This document shows positions 1 to 12,609 of a stretch of 64,000 nucleotides of DNA, piece after piece. The translations under genes were made by a program, and so were the position numbers. The number at the start of each line of letters is the position of its first letter. Position 1 is the first letter of the stretch. The notes under the pieces were generated by a model that searched no databases, was not told the DNA's origin, and saw nothing but the letters and a program-made list of their open reading frames with translations. Origin of the DNA: Ophiocordyceps camponoti-saundersi (nom. inval.) (lineage: Eukaryota; Ascomycota; Sordariomycetes; Hypocreales; Ophiocordycipitaceae); NCBI GenBank assembly GCA_003339415.1, contig PDHQ01000051.1, positions 125,293 through 189,292 of the forward strand, read 5' to 3'.

Positions 1-1085
1 AGCCAGAGTTCAAGAGGCAACTGGACGAGAAAAGCGCTGGTTCTCAACCCAAAAACGGCGATAATCTTCATCCACCCGTTATATTCTGGCATATCACCGA
101 TGAACCAGCTGTCCCACCAGTTTGACGTCGGTATCGTATTTCTTTCCCAGATCTTCAAGCTATTAGTCTTCAAATGCTCACTTGAGAACTTGCATTGAAT
201 TTCACGGACCTTGACTTCAACAATGGCACACGGGAGTCTTGATTCATACCAACCCCTTCTAACCATCACCGGGCCCGGCTGCATCCGATGTATCAGAGCC
301 GAATTTCGAAGACCGAGCCGGCTTTTGTAGACGGGCGTTGCTTTATTGAACTCGACCGCGTCTCTGTTGTATAGGAGGGACGCAAGCTGTATCGCAGTCA
401 AAGTCTGGAAGCCATCTAACCTGAAAGTCTCCATAAGAGCCTGAAGGAACATGGCCGGGGGCGGAAGGCCCCTTGCCGGCTGCCAGTAGGAAGCACTGAT
501 CAACTCGAAACCGCCGGGATCCAAATAAGCGATGCTCGGTGAACAGCCGTCTAGAATAACGAGGCCCTGGTGTGTTTGACGAAGGCTCTCCACGACCAGA
601 TGTTCGAAGCCAAGCCAAGAAAGGCTTGGAAAATCCGCGTCGTCGTCTTCTCTCGGGGAATGACCACAGATTGAGAGGCTTCCCTGCTGGGTTTGGTAGA
701 CCTTGCCGGAGATGTAATAGCATAACAGACCCCCAGAGACATAACGCTGGTCGCTAAAAGCGCGAATTGCATCGGACACTTCTTGCTCAGTATCTGGATT
801 ACTGAACACTCCGCCGATGGCGTATCTCGCGGTCTCCCAGTTGTATTCCTCTCTGAACATTGACAATAGTTGTCGCCGAAAGGGCTCTATGCTGTCTGAA
901 TCGTCTCCTGGAAAGTGAATACCCAGTACTGATGCTCGGGGTTGCTTGTTCCGGGGATCAGGCCGCAGCCTTCGAGCGCTTTCTTTGAGGTCATGGTTGA
1001 ATTCATCGAAGTTGAATATGATCCTTTCTTTTTGTAAATATGCATGGGGCGGATGAGTGGTCGGCCATGCAAGTGGTTGATCCAT
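1..1085 (-). CDS. Caspase-fold (peptidase C14-like) protein, 3' end outside window
   Basis: An uninterrupted minus-strand frame runs from an ATG at 1085 off the left edge (361 codons seen, no stop in the window); stop codons lie upstream of this ATG. The layout resembles fungal caspase-like proteins: a stretch like the p20 beta-core (SVLGIHFPGDD near residue 45, an amphipathic part ending in AIRAF near 107), then LLCYYISGK (about 120-128) where active members have a YYAGHG-type motif, then GLVILDGCSP with Cys181 at the nucleophile position, then ELISASYW and a TPVYKS-like strand typical of the C-terminal half of the domain. The nucleophile Cys is present, but the catalytic His position appears to hold Gly127, so a pseudo-protease is likely. 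Family assignment is from motif recall, not a search; substrate and role are unknown. Confidence 0.6.
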   Translation of the reverse strand, partial: MDQPLAWPTTHPPHAYLQKERIIFNFDEFNHDLKESARRLRPDPRNKQPRASVLGIHFPGDDSDSIEPFRRQLLSMFREEYNWETARYAIGGVFSNPDTEQEVSDAIRAFSDQRYVSGGLLCYYISGKVYQTQQGSLSICGHSPREDDDADFPSLSWLGFEHLVVESLRQTHQGLVILDGCSPSIAYLDPGGFELISASYWQPARGLPPPAMFLQALMETFRLDGFQTLTAIQLASLLYNRDAVEFNKATPVYKSRLGLRNSALIHRMQPGPVMVRRGWYESRLPCAIVEVKVREIQCKFSSEHLKTNSLKIWERNTIPTSNWWDSWFIGDMPEYNGWMKIIAVFGLRTSAFLVQLPLELW

Positions 1086-1827
1086 GTTTGAATACTTTGA
1101 ACGATGACTGTCTGATGAACTGTGAGGATGATCAGAGGATCTTATATAGATTGGGCTTGATTGCGATCTACGATGTTAAACTGGTGTTTACTGCTATCCG
1201 AAGTCAAAGCTGGAAAGCGGCTGTGACTCAGAGTTCACATCAAGGCCTTACCTTTTCCATCTCAAGTCTCATATCACAGCTTGAAAACCACACGAGGATA
1301 GTGTTGGCGGTCTAGGGTTTGTGACGGGGTAGCGAGAAGATATGTCGAGAACATAGATGTGTATGAATGATACGTGCATCCCGTCTTCTATCTAGGCCGT
1401 ACGGACAAGATGGCATTTTCGATCGAGGCTATAGATGCGGTCACCGGCTCGGTGTGGCGGTCAAATGCCTGTAAGAAGGACGTGTCTCCCGTGACTGTCA
1501 TCGCTTTTCCGGCACGAGAAAGAGTCGGATTTCAGTAGCTCACGAGATATCCCAAAGGAGATGACCCATTTAAGTAGCTAGGAGGAAAACGTCTTGCTCT
1601 ATCTGTAGTAGAGATCAATACGTGTATCACAAGTTGAAGCGGGTCGAGATGAGCTTCGACGTTGCTGAGGCAGCGCCCACCCATTAGACTTACGTAAGCA
1701 GAACCTCGTGATTTTCCCATCAACCTTCGCCATGACCCCATCACCACTCTCCACTCGCCAGCGACCGTCATCTCTCATTCGTGGTCAATGATACGGACCT
1801 GCAGCGCCAATATCTTCTACTCTTTCC
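1086..1827. other. Intergenic region, divergent promoters
   Basis: 742 bases between the divergent starts of the caspase-like gene and ESA1. Only short ORFs without recognisable content occur here; it presumably holds both promoters. No other feature seen. Confidence 0.6.
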
Positions 1828-3409
1828 ATGGCGTCCGGCGCACCGGGCGTCGAAGCGGCCGTTGGATCGGATGCTCCGCGAGAAAAAAGTAAGGCGACTC
1901 CGGAGACGCTCCGGACAGGATGCATAGCATGGGTAGCCAAGGATGGGCAGTGGCGCCGGGCCGAGATCCTCAGTATCAAGGAATCCAAGAGCAGCGGCAA
2001 AATGTTCTACTGCAACTTTGATAACTTCAACAAGCGACTCGACGAATGGGTTGCCGTGGCGAGAATCGATTTTAGTCAGGACGTTGAATGGCCAAACCCG
2101 GAAAAGGAAAAGGCCAAAGAGTCCCAGTCAAAGAAGGCGCCGCCATCGAACAAGAAGAAGAGTACTCCGTCGAACAAGAAGTCGCAAAAACGGCATGCCA
2201 GTCAAAAACGGGAGCAGTCGGTTCACTCTGAGGTCACCACTCCTCATACTCTTGGTTTGTCTTCCGGTTGCACAAATCTTTCGGCGCATCATCTAATCTT
2301 ATCGCAACGCAACTAACATAGCGAATACTGAAGTGGCTGATGGGCCTGCCCCGACACCATACGACCGCCCTGCTAGTATCGAGGATAGTGCAGAGGCCAG
2401 TGCCACGCCAGCTGCCGCGGACGACGGAGATGCAGACGACAAGGAGGAGACGAGGGAAAAGGACGACGGCGGTGGCTTCAGTCGCGCCGAGGAAATTGAA
2501 AAGCTGAGAACGTCGGGCTCCATGACGCAAAACCCTACAGAGGTCTCGCGAATTCGAAACATCTCCAAGGTTCAGTTCGGGAAATACTATCTGTATCCTT
2601 GGTATTTCTCTCCGTATCCGGAGAGTTTCAGCGCCGAAGACATAATTCACCTTTGTGAATTCTGCCTGAGCTACTATGGCGACCCCAAGGCCTTCCAGCG
2701 ACATCGGAAAAAGTGCACGTTGCAGCATCCGCCGGGGAACGAAATCTACAGGGACGATTACGTATCTTTCTTCGAAATCGACGGCCGGCGTCAGCGGACA
2801 TGGTGTCGAAACCTCTGCCTGCTGTCCAAGATGTTTCTCGACCACAAGACTCTCTACTACGATGTCGACCCCTTTCTCTTTTACATCATGACGATAAGAT
2901 CTGACAAGGGATGCCACATCGTTGGCTACTTCTCCAAGGAGAAGGAGAGCGCGGACGGGTACAACGTGGCCTGTATCCTGACTCTCCCGCAGTACCAGAG
3001 AAAGGGGTTTGGAAGGCTCCTGATACAGTTCTCATACGAGCTGTCCAGAATCGAGGGCAAGCTGGGATCGCCGGAGAAGCCGCTCTCGGATCTGGGTCTG
3101 CTGAGCTACCGTCAATACTGGTCCGAGAACATCCTCGACCTCCTCCTGGGCTACAATGAGCGCGAAGAAAGGGTGACCATCGAGGCCATCTCGACGGCTC
3201 TGGCTATGACGACGCAGGACGTCGAGCATACCCTGCAAGCCATGAGGATGCAGGTCTACCACAAAAGCGACCACAAGATTGTTATCCCTAGCCGTCTGAT
3301 CGAGCAGAGGGAAAAGCAAAAGCTGAAGCAGAAGAGGGTTCTGGACCCGGCTAAGATACAGTGGAAGCCGCCGGTTTTCACCGCTTCGAGCCGAACCTGG
3401 GGCTGGTGA
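1828..3409 (+). CDS. ESA1: MYST-family histone acetyltransferase, NuA4 catalytic subunit Esa1
   Basis: Exons 1828-2254 and 2322-3409 (504 aa); the intron has gtttgt at the donor, an aactaac branch site and catag acceptor. Residues about 27-85 form the Tudor-knot chromobarrel ([18 protein letters not shown] ... DEWV). A Lys/Ser-rich linker follows. The MYST domain starts near residue 223 ([20 protein letters not shown]) with a C2HC zinc finger (Cys254, Cys257, His270, Cys274), the acetyl-CoA loop [12 protein letters not shown], the catalytic Cys360 in NVACILTLP and the general-base Glu394 in [10 protein letters not shown]. The protein ends in the SRTWGW tail typical of fungal Esa1. Esa1 acetylates H4/H2A.Z in the NuA4 complex in the nucleus. 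The start ATG is in a strong CCATGG context. Length and domain order match the family, so this call is secure. Confidence 0.97.
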
Positions 3410-4938
<1,529 letters not shown>

Positions 4939-5588
4939 ATTTGCCGACCGTCGGTGGCCGCGACGACTAGAGATTGGACACCGTTGCCGGTCGGTAAGGA
5001 AGAAGAGAAAGGGGAGTGGAACAAGGACGAGACGGATGGAAGAAGGCAAAGAAGATAGCGAGTTGCGTGGGAATGTCGATACTGTAATCGTGTTGTCGAC
5101 AAGGGTTGAGTTCTGGAGCAAGTTCAAAAGGAGATCGTGGCAGCTAATCTGACAAGAAAGGACTCGAAGTGGTGTCGAACAAATTGGGCGGCAAAAGGCG
5201 AGGTGAGTTGATGATGGCTCTCTGTACGGACGTACTGTAGAGGACTAGAGGCATACTTGACTCCTTTATTAGGAGGCGCGAGTATTCGCGACTGACACCA
5301 TGTTAGTAAAAGGCCTTGGCCGTGCAGTGGTTGGGTAAGACGATCGGCGTACCAAAGAACTATATCCCGGACACCCTTTTTAACCATCTTTGTCAGCAGG
5401 TTCCGCGCTGAATGAGTCAGCTGAAAATCGCTGATCCCACTAGGAAGCCGCTCTTTTTTCCTCTGTAAGTGGCGAGGAGGGAAGTGGAGAAGAGAGGAGA
5501 AAAAGGCGACAGAAGAGCGACAAAGTCATAGAGGAAGACAGTGAGAGCAAGGATAATATAGCGTCAGGATCCCTCACCTTCCACAGCA
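4939..5588. promoter_or_regulatory. Bidirectional promoter region YPT6 / NOP53
   Basis: 650 bases separate the divergent start codons of YPT6 and NOP53. Purine-rich runs occur around 5470-5560, just upstream of NOP53. No specific operator could be assigned. Confidence 0.4.
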
Positions 5589-6995
5589 ATGCCCATCGTT
5601 CGCGGCCGGCAAGGAGAGTCGACGTCGGCGCCGGAGCAACATGGCCAACCGTCGAGAAAAGGCAAGAAGGCATGGAGGAAGAATGTCGACGTCAGCGAGG
5701 TCGAAAAGGGCTTGCAGGACCTAAACGAGGAGATTATTCGAGGGTAAGTCTCTTTCGCAGGAGTGCGCAGCAGTGCGCAGCAGGCCTTAGAAGTTCTGAA
5801 GCTCACGACTCTTTCTAGAGGTGTCATCAAAGAGAAGCCGTCGTCCGAACTCTTCACCATCGATGTCCAAGGCAATGCAAAGTCCACCCGGGTCACTCGC
5901 AGGCGCGCCAAAGGCACCCTCAAGGCCGATGAGATCATCGCTCAGCGCTCGCTCGTTCCCGCCGTCTCTGCTCGCAAGCGTCCCGCCGATAAAATGACGG
6001 ATGGCCTCGTGGCTCCCAAGCGTCAGCGAACCGATTGGGTATCGCACAAGGAGCTGGCGCGTCTGAAGAGTATCGCCGACGGACACCATGAGAGCTCCAT
6101 CATCATCAAAGACGCTCAATACGATATCTGGGATACGGCTACGGAACCGTCGCTACCAAAGACGGCTGAATTCATCCCTCAGCCTCAGAAGGCCAAGGTG
6201 CCCAAGACGATGAAACGACAGCCTATATCACTGGCAGCGACTGGGAAGCGGTTGCCGGCGGTGCGCAACCCCGGTGGTGGTTTTAGTTACAACCCTTCCT
6301 TCCCCGATTACGAGAAGCGGCTTCTCGAGGAGGGTGCCAAGGCGGTGGAAGCCGAAAAGGCTCGACTTGCGGCTGAAGCAGCCGAGCAGGAGAAGCAAGA
6401 GGCTGTCGCCCGATCTGCCGCCGAGGTCGAAGCCGCCGAGGCCCGCGCCAATCTATCAGAATGGGACGACGACTCCGAGTGGGAAGGCTTCCAAAGTGGT
6501 GCCGAGGAGGGCAGACCAAGCACCAAGCAGCCCAAGCGCAAAACCCAGGCGCAGCGCAACCGCATCAAGCGCAGAAAGGAGGAAGAAAGGCTCGCCAAAG
6601 TCAAAGCCGCCCTCAAGGCGCATCGGACCCAGGCGCAGAACTTGGCGGCCCTCGTCGAGGAGGTAGAAGACCGCGAAAGGAGCAAGGCTCTCGTCAAGGC
6701 GGAGTTTTCCGGCGCAGCCAGCGACGACGATGACTACGAAGACGATGATGACACCCCTTTGCGACGCAAACAGCTCGGCAAGTTCCGACTTCCTCAGCCG
6801 GACTTGGCCCTCGTGCTACCGGACGAGCTGCAGGAATCGCTTCGGCTGCTCAAGCCTGAGGGAAATCTTCTCAAGGATCGCTATCGAAGTATGCTCGTGA
6901 GAGGAAAGGTCGAGAGTCGGAGACGGATCCCCTTCAGGAAGCAGGCCAAGCGGAAGCTCACGGAGAAGTGGACGCACAAGGATTTTGTTCTATAA
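5589..6995 (+). CDS. NOP53: Ribosome biogenesis protein Nop53 (60S subunit assembly)
   Basis: Exons 5589-5743 and 5819-6995 (443 aa); gtaagt donor, ttctag acceptor. The N-terminal exon has a basic KKAWRKNVDV stretch followed by EVEKGLQDLNEEIIRGG, the conserved opening of the Nop53/GLTSCR2 family, then KPSSELFTIDVQG and the ARKRP nuclear-localisation-like element. The middle is a long charged coiled-coil (about residues 225-330, rich in Glu/Ala/Lys), and the C-terminus is a basic PEGNLLKDRYRSMLVRGKVE segment typical for the family. Nop53 acts in the nucleolus and recruits the exosome helicase Mtr4 during 7S pre-rRNA trimming. Secure by motif order and length. Confidence 0.92.
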
Positions 6996-7270
6996 CCCTC
7001 GTCGGTTGGACGAGGGTCAGCTTGTGTGTAGAGATGGCAACGATGGGACAGTTGTTTGCTGTTCTATTTATTCTATCTTGTGCGTAATGTGTTTGTTATT
7101 GAATCGGTATCGTACAACCAGCTGCCCTCGTTACGCCGCTTTCATCAAGCATCCCATATATCCTCCGTCTTATGCTCCAGGCACGCCGATGAAAGGTGAG
7201 GAGAAAGTCCTCACAGGCTTGCAAAGTCTACAGCCAAGAGTCAGCGCCACGAGATGATTTCAAGTCAAAA
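6996..7270. other. Short 3' flank before the homopolymer gap
   Basis: 275 bases downstream of the NOP53 stop. No coding content recognised; likely 3' UTR and part of the tail-to-tail space with the NADH dehydrogenase gene. Confidence 0.4.
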
Positions 7271-7305
<35 letters not shown>

Positions 7306-7466
7306 CGGACCCCCCCAACACCCCCCCCCCCCTCCCCCCCCCCTCGACCGAAACCGGCGGACGAGCAAAACACCACCCAAGAAANNNNNNNNNNGTCGAG
7401 TGCGGAGGGGTGTGGTGTTTGATGGGGCGGCGGCCGAGGAGATGGGGGGGGGGGGGGGGGGGGGGG
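7271..7466. repeat. Homopolymer G/C tracts flanking a 10-N assembly gap
   Basis: A pure G run (7271-7305) is followed by C-rich runs (about 7311-7344), ten N (7385-7394) and another G run (7444-7466). The gap sits exactly at the 3' end of the NADH dehydrogenase gene. Such paired homopolymers beside Ns look like a sequencing or gap-closing artefact (for example dark-cycle poly-G reads), though a real GC-rich repeat cannot be excluded. Translations reading through this block as poly-Gly/Pro should not be trusted. Confidence 0.8.
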
Positions 7467-9474
7467 TTGAAGATGACGAACCTCGTCCAAACAAGGCCCT
7501 CTTAGCCCAATCCATAGCCATAAGCGAGCGCGTACGAAAGCTCACGCTCTGGGCAAAGTAAACGGACCGCCACGCATAGACAGCCCAAAGCCCGCCGGCG
7601 AAGCTCCAGCCCTCGCGGCCGAGGTCGATGACAGCCGCGTTACCGAGATAGGCGAGGCTCCCGAGGTGACGATACTCAAAGGCCTTGTAGGCGGCGGCGT
7701 CGACGTCACCGTCTCGAACGTCGTTGACGCTCAACCCGTCCGACAGGCGGGCCAGCTTGTGCAGCTTGTGGGCCAGGTAGGAGCCCTGTTGGTGGGCGCG
7801 CTGGGCCGTGGCGGGTAGGGAGGTGAGTTTGTTGTCGATCTGGCTGAGGAGTTCGCGAAGCTCGCCCAGGTCGAGGGTGCCGGACTCGTCCTTGTCGAAC
7901 TCGGAGAAGAGCTTGTCTAGTCTTCGGAGGTGGTTGACGGCTTGGGGGAAGCGCTTCTTGACGTCGCGCGCTACGTGCTGCCAGTCCTCGAAGCTGAGCT
8001 GGATCGTTTCCGGGTCCAAACCACGCTTATAGGCGTAGGCGCGGAGGAAGCTGACGACGTGATCCGTCACGTTGTTCTGCACTGTCGCGCAGTCTCCGAC
8101 GGCGTAGACGTCACCTAGTGGAGTGCCGCTGACGCGCAGGTGGGTGTCCGTCTCGAGCGCGTGGCGGTTGGGTTGAAAGTCTCCCAGTCGGTTGGCTAGT
8201 TTCTGACAGAGCGCTGTAGGCGACACGCCTGTCGACCAGAGGCAGAAGCCGGCCGGCAGTTCTTTGGTTACGAGGCTGCCGTCCGCTTGCTTCTGGGTGA
8301 AGACGATCTTATCTGGTAGCACCTCCTTGACCCTCGAGTTTGTGAGGACCTCGACCTGATCGCGGGCGAATCTCTTCTCGGCGTAATGGGAGACGGTTTC
8401 GTCGTACGTGTTGAGGATATGACTTCTGCTCTGGATCAGATGGACCGAGATTTCGTTTCTCAGAAGTCGAGGAAACATGCGGGTGAGATCCTCGTTCAGG
8501 AGATCGAAGAGTTCCGCCGCAACCTCGACGCCCGTAGGACCACCACCGCAGATGACGAAAGACAGCAACCGTCTGCGTTCTTCATCTGACGTGGTCGGAA
8601 GGCAAGCTGCTTCGAGGTTTCGAATGACCCGGCCGCGGATCTTGCGCGAGTCGTCCACATCTTTGAGGAAGAAGGCGTTCTTGAGCCCCTTGACGCCGTG
8701 AGGGTTAGTGACGGAGCCTACGGAGATGACGAGCTTGTCGTACGGCACGTAGAATCGAGTCTCATGGCCGGCAGAATCGAGCGATGAGACTTCGACCAGC
8801 CTTTCGGAAAAGTCAACATCCTCGGCTGTGGCGCAGATGAAATGTCCGTGGACTCGACTGATGATACGACGTATCGGTTCGATGAGAGATCGCAGCTCCA
8901 GGGTGCCGACCGTAGCCGAGGGAAGCATCGGAGTAAAGAGGAAGTAGTTCCTCGGTGATATGACGGTCACATCGTAATCGTCAGGGTCCAATTCCTTGAG
9001 TAGCGCGACGCCTCCCCAGCCGCCGCCGAGGATGACGAGCCTGGGCTTGGTATTCTTCTTGAACTCGTCGTCATCGATAAAGACTTCGGCCACGGGCAGG
9101 TTCTTGGGACCGCCTCGACGAGGCTGCAGCGCCAGCTGAGAGACGTCGATGTCGCCAAGGTCGGCACCATGCTTGTACGTCGTTGCATCGTAGACGAAGA
9201 AGGCGACGATACAGCCTCCGACGACGGCTATCGACGTTCCCACCCAGGCGGCGGCTCGGTAGCAAAAGTTGTAAATCCATGACCGCGCCAGGGGAAGAGG
9301 TCTTCCGGATAAGCTGCGAACGGCGACTGTGACGGGATGTCGTCTCCTGCGTACTAATAGTGTTGCCGAGGACCGGCAATGCCGCTGGACGACGACGCCT
9401 GATCGAAGCGGCTGCACTCTGGGCAGCAGGAGAGCCAGCTGAGGACGGCGCAGAGGCACGAGCGCGCGCATCAT
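7467..9474 (-). CDS. External alternative NADH dehydrogenase with EF-hand (NDE type), C-terminus unresolved
   Basis: Continuous frame from MMRALVPL at 9474; about 669 codons are readable before the homopolymer gap. An Arg-rich mitochondrial presequence (residues 1-60) and one membrane segment (about 76-95) precede the FAD Rossmann motif GGGWGG (150-155), the NADH motif GGGPTG (310-315) and the C-terminal FAD motif YAVGDCA (458-463). An EF-hand loop DKDESGTLDLGE lies at 527-538, which marks the Ca-responsive NDE1 class of filamentous fungi rather than internal NDI1. The family's membrane-anchoring tail is present (YFAQSVSFRTRSLMAMDWAKRALFGR). Normally a stop follows within a few codons; here the frame enters poly-C and Ns, so the stop is not seen. 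An in-frame ATG farther upstream (9612) is less likely because the presequence would begin late. Confidence 0.9.
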
Positions 9475-9859
9475 TGGCTTGATTGACGGTCGACAGGGAG
9501 AAGTCCTGCCCCGTCCTGCTGGGATTTGAGCAGATAGGGAGAGTATGAGATCGTATGGATGTAGAAACAGAGAGTCATAGCGGTGAAGCGACGTCCGTGT
9601 TGGAGCTGGCATTTTCCGTCGCTCGCTGACGTCATACCCAATCAACCTGAAAATGGCCTCAACCTTCAGAACATGCCTCTCTAGTACGGATTAGTCTGTA
9701 GAGTATTCTAACGGCTATTCAGTATGTATATCTACCTACCTACCTACCTACGCAGATGGGTAGGTCTGTATCAACCATCTTTCACCATCATCGTCGGCAT
9801 CAGCGTCATCGTAATCTTCATACCCATCTTATATGTCCAGCTGCCACTGAGGTGTTCGC
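9475..9859. other. Intergenic region
   Basis: 385 bases between the NADH dehydrogenase start and the uridine kinase stop, both on the minus strand. Contains a short TACC tandem at 9733-9750. Presumably the NDE promoter and the URK1 terminator. Confidence 0.5.
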
Positions 9860-11714
9860 TCAGCACCGGAAATACCGCTTCTCAACCCACCGCTGCTCCT
9901 GATCAGCCAGCATGTTGCACACTACTACCGTAATCTCGGGAAACACCGTCATCAGCCGGTGAAGCCCGAGCCGCCCAGCCGAGTATGTCGCCAACACAAT
10001 CCTTCCCAGCGCGACTCCATGGTCAACCAAGACTTGCACGGCCATGAGAGCCGCTCCTCCACTGGCCATTTGCGTATCCAAAAGCAACACGCTCTCCTGC
10101 TTGTGAATGTCCTCGGGCAGCCTCAGGTAATGCAGCTCCGGCTCGCCGGTGGAAAAGTCCGATTGTATCAGAAGTCGTCCAGTCCGGCAGTCTGGTATCG
10201 TCTTTCGCAGTGCAGGCTCGAAAGCCGAGCCCCCTCGGAGCACAATCACTGCGCAGACTTCGCCCTTTGGCTTCAGACCTTGGTATTTGGTCCCCGTCGG
10301 CGTCTCGATCTCCACACTCGTGAATTGCACCTTGTTGAGCGCTCTGCGATGCTCGTCAGTACTCGTGGGCCGTTTGGAGCGCAACGTCATCACCCACTGC
10401 TCAATGATGAGAGCGGCCAGGCGATCAAAGTAGAATATGAAGTCCTCAGCCGAAGTGTCAATGTCTTGAAGAATTGTGTTCATGAACCTCATCTGCGGCG
10501 TGTCCTTGAGCAGCAAAACCCGGTCTGAAAAGGGCTGCTCTTTGCATGCGACTTGCAGCTGTGTAAGAGCCTCGCGATGGTGTGTTGACTTTTCAAAGAG
10601 CTTCTTCTCGATGAAATGGATCATCATATCTCGGATACACCTTTAGCACGACAACACCTACCAAGGGGGGCGGGGAAAGAACAAGAGGAAGTGGCCTCAA
10701 GATCAGCCAACGTACCAAGCGCTACCTGATTCTCGATTCCCCGTGGTACAATCAAGTCTGCCACCTTTCTTTGGGGCTCAACGTACTGTCACCGTACCCC
10801 GATGAGTTCGAAAACTAAGACGAGCATAAGTTTCAACTGTGCAACATTACCTTTTCGTAATTGGGCTTCACGAAGCCAAACCACTGCTTGATGGAGCCTT
10901 CGATATCACGACCCCTTTCCCGGACATCCCGCACGACTGAGAATCAATAAGTCTTCACTTCTAGCTTATGCAGATCGCAAGCACTCACTTCGCCGAGCCA
11001 AGCACGTATCCACATCAGCTTCACAGTAAATCTGAGTTTGGTTAGAGAGGCCTTTGATTAGAGTGTGCCATGCTATCGACTAACCCCGATATCGAGGAGC
11101 TCGAGAACCCGTGGGTCGTACAGGGCAAAGATTCCTTCGAGTATGAGAACATGTGGAGAGTAAATGGAAGTAGTTTGGTCCAGGCGTTGATGTTGCGTGA
11201 AGGAATACACAGGAATCTCTGCGCGCTTGCTGGCCCATGGGTTAGCGACAGCCTAAAAAGACGATGGTCGTCGAGGGGCGAGAGCTGTCACCCGGCCTTG
11301 AGGTCCCTGAGACGATCGACCAGAGCGTCGAAATCAATGGCCTTTATCGATGCTGAGCAGTTTCCTTTTTCAGGTGGCGGTCCTTGCAGGTATCATACCT
11401 CGGGAGAGTCGAAGTCATATTCATTGGCGAATGCGAGTCGAAGCTGCTCCTGGTTCAACGACTTGTAGAACGAGTCCTAACCCGAGTTAGCCGTTCGACA
11501 GGCTCAGCCCCGATGGATCCCTATCATGACTTATACATCATACCATGGACAGAATCACGACCCATGGTAGGTTGAGTCTCTTCACAATGGCCTGTGAAAG
11601 CGTCGACTTGCCAGAGCCCGAGCTCCCTGCGATGCCGACAATGCTGACGTCTGCCCATGGCGGGGCGTAATAGACACGTTTTTGGACCGAGGCATGGCTT
11701 TCAAGCTGCGACAT
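9860..11714 (-). CDS. URK1: Uridine kinase (URK1), kinase plus UPRT-like domain
   Basis: Eight exons: 11714-11544, 11476-11399, 11341-11292, 11229-11085, 11031-10989, 10936-10851, 10785-10716, 10629-9860 (470 aa from the ATG at 11714). P-loop GIAGSSGSGKS (residues 27-37), then MDSFYKSL, EYDFDSPEAIDFD, the nucleoside-site segment IPVYSF, LILEGIFALYDPRVLELLD and the lid-like RRIVRDVRERGRDIEG. The large last exon is a uracil-phosphoribosyltransferase-like domain (RFMNTILQDIDTSAEDF, VIVLRGGSAFEPALRK, LLLDTQMASGGAALMAV). The enzyme phosphorylates uridine/cytidine in pyrimidine salvage. All eight exons keep phase. The start is uncertain: the frame is open upstream to about 11870 without an ATG, so either 11714 is the start or an extra 5' exon exists. 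Confidence 0.93.
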
Positions 11715-12609
11715 TTGGCCGTCGCTGACAGCCGCGATTTCGCGTAAAGCTGACGAGGCTGCGGGAGGCGCCCCTGATTGGATCGGATTGTTTATCCAGG
11801 TTTCGACACTCCGAGCAGTTGATGAACCTCGTTGTGACGTGGGTTTTCGAGTTCGATCAGACAATCCGTGGCGTTAACAAAAGGAAGGGGAAAATTCAGC
11901 CACTTTGTCATCAGATTGTGATAGTGCGCGATAGCCCTACTGCCTATCTCGATCTGGGAGGAGTGGCGCCTGCCTGATGCTACGTCATTTTGTTCTCCTT
12001 ATAGAGAACGTACACGACAGAGAGCTATCGAACGGTACATACTCATACCTAGGAAAGTAGTTTCAAAAGGTCAATTAGGAATATATCCAGTCCATCTTCA
12101 TCATACCTAAAAGCCTGCCTAAGTGAGTGCCTGGCATGTAGAGAAGTTTCATGATTCTCGTGGCCTGTTATCAACACTTCCTTACCTACCAGGCGACCTG
12201 AAGCACATTGTGGCGCAGCTGTGGCTGTCTTGGGCGACTCTCTAGGCTGTACCCTCACATGTACTAGCTACTAACCAAGTTGGGAAAAGCTCCTGGAGAA
12301 ATCTCCTCCGTCAGCGCCACAGCCGACGTGCGTGCGAAGACTTTTGCATGCCTTCACACAGTTTCGCATTGCTTTCGCCACAAAAAAACCATCCAGCCCG
12401 ACTTCCATCATAAACCGATCGTCAGCTCCGCTCATAGCCTCGTCTCGCATTCTCTTCTCGCCCGCTCGTGCGCTCATATCGTTTTCCGGATCTCACCTCA
12501 GGCTGCTGCCGCGCTGTCGGCAGCATCCGAAACTGTTGAAGCCCTCGGTCAACGTAACATGGAATAGGCCCCTTCCGTGGATACGTACGCGGATATCTCA
12601 AAAATCATC
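11715..12609. other. Divergent promoter region URK1 / GID8
   Basis: 895 bases between divergent genes. Only shadow-like short ORFs; no recognisable coding or RNA feature. Part of the 11715-11870 stretch stays open in the URK1 frame and may be transcribed leader or a missing 5' exon. Confidence 0.5.

Noticed and set aside
7196..7561. Poly-Gly ORFs on the plus strand across the N gap
   Set aside because: Products of homopolymer runs and unknown bases, antisense to the NADH dehydrogenase end.
11712..11864. Upstream start of uridine kinase at 11864
   Set aside because: That position is a TTG, not ATG; used the first in-frame ATG at 11714 and flagged uncertainty.
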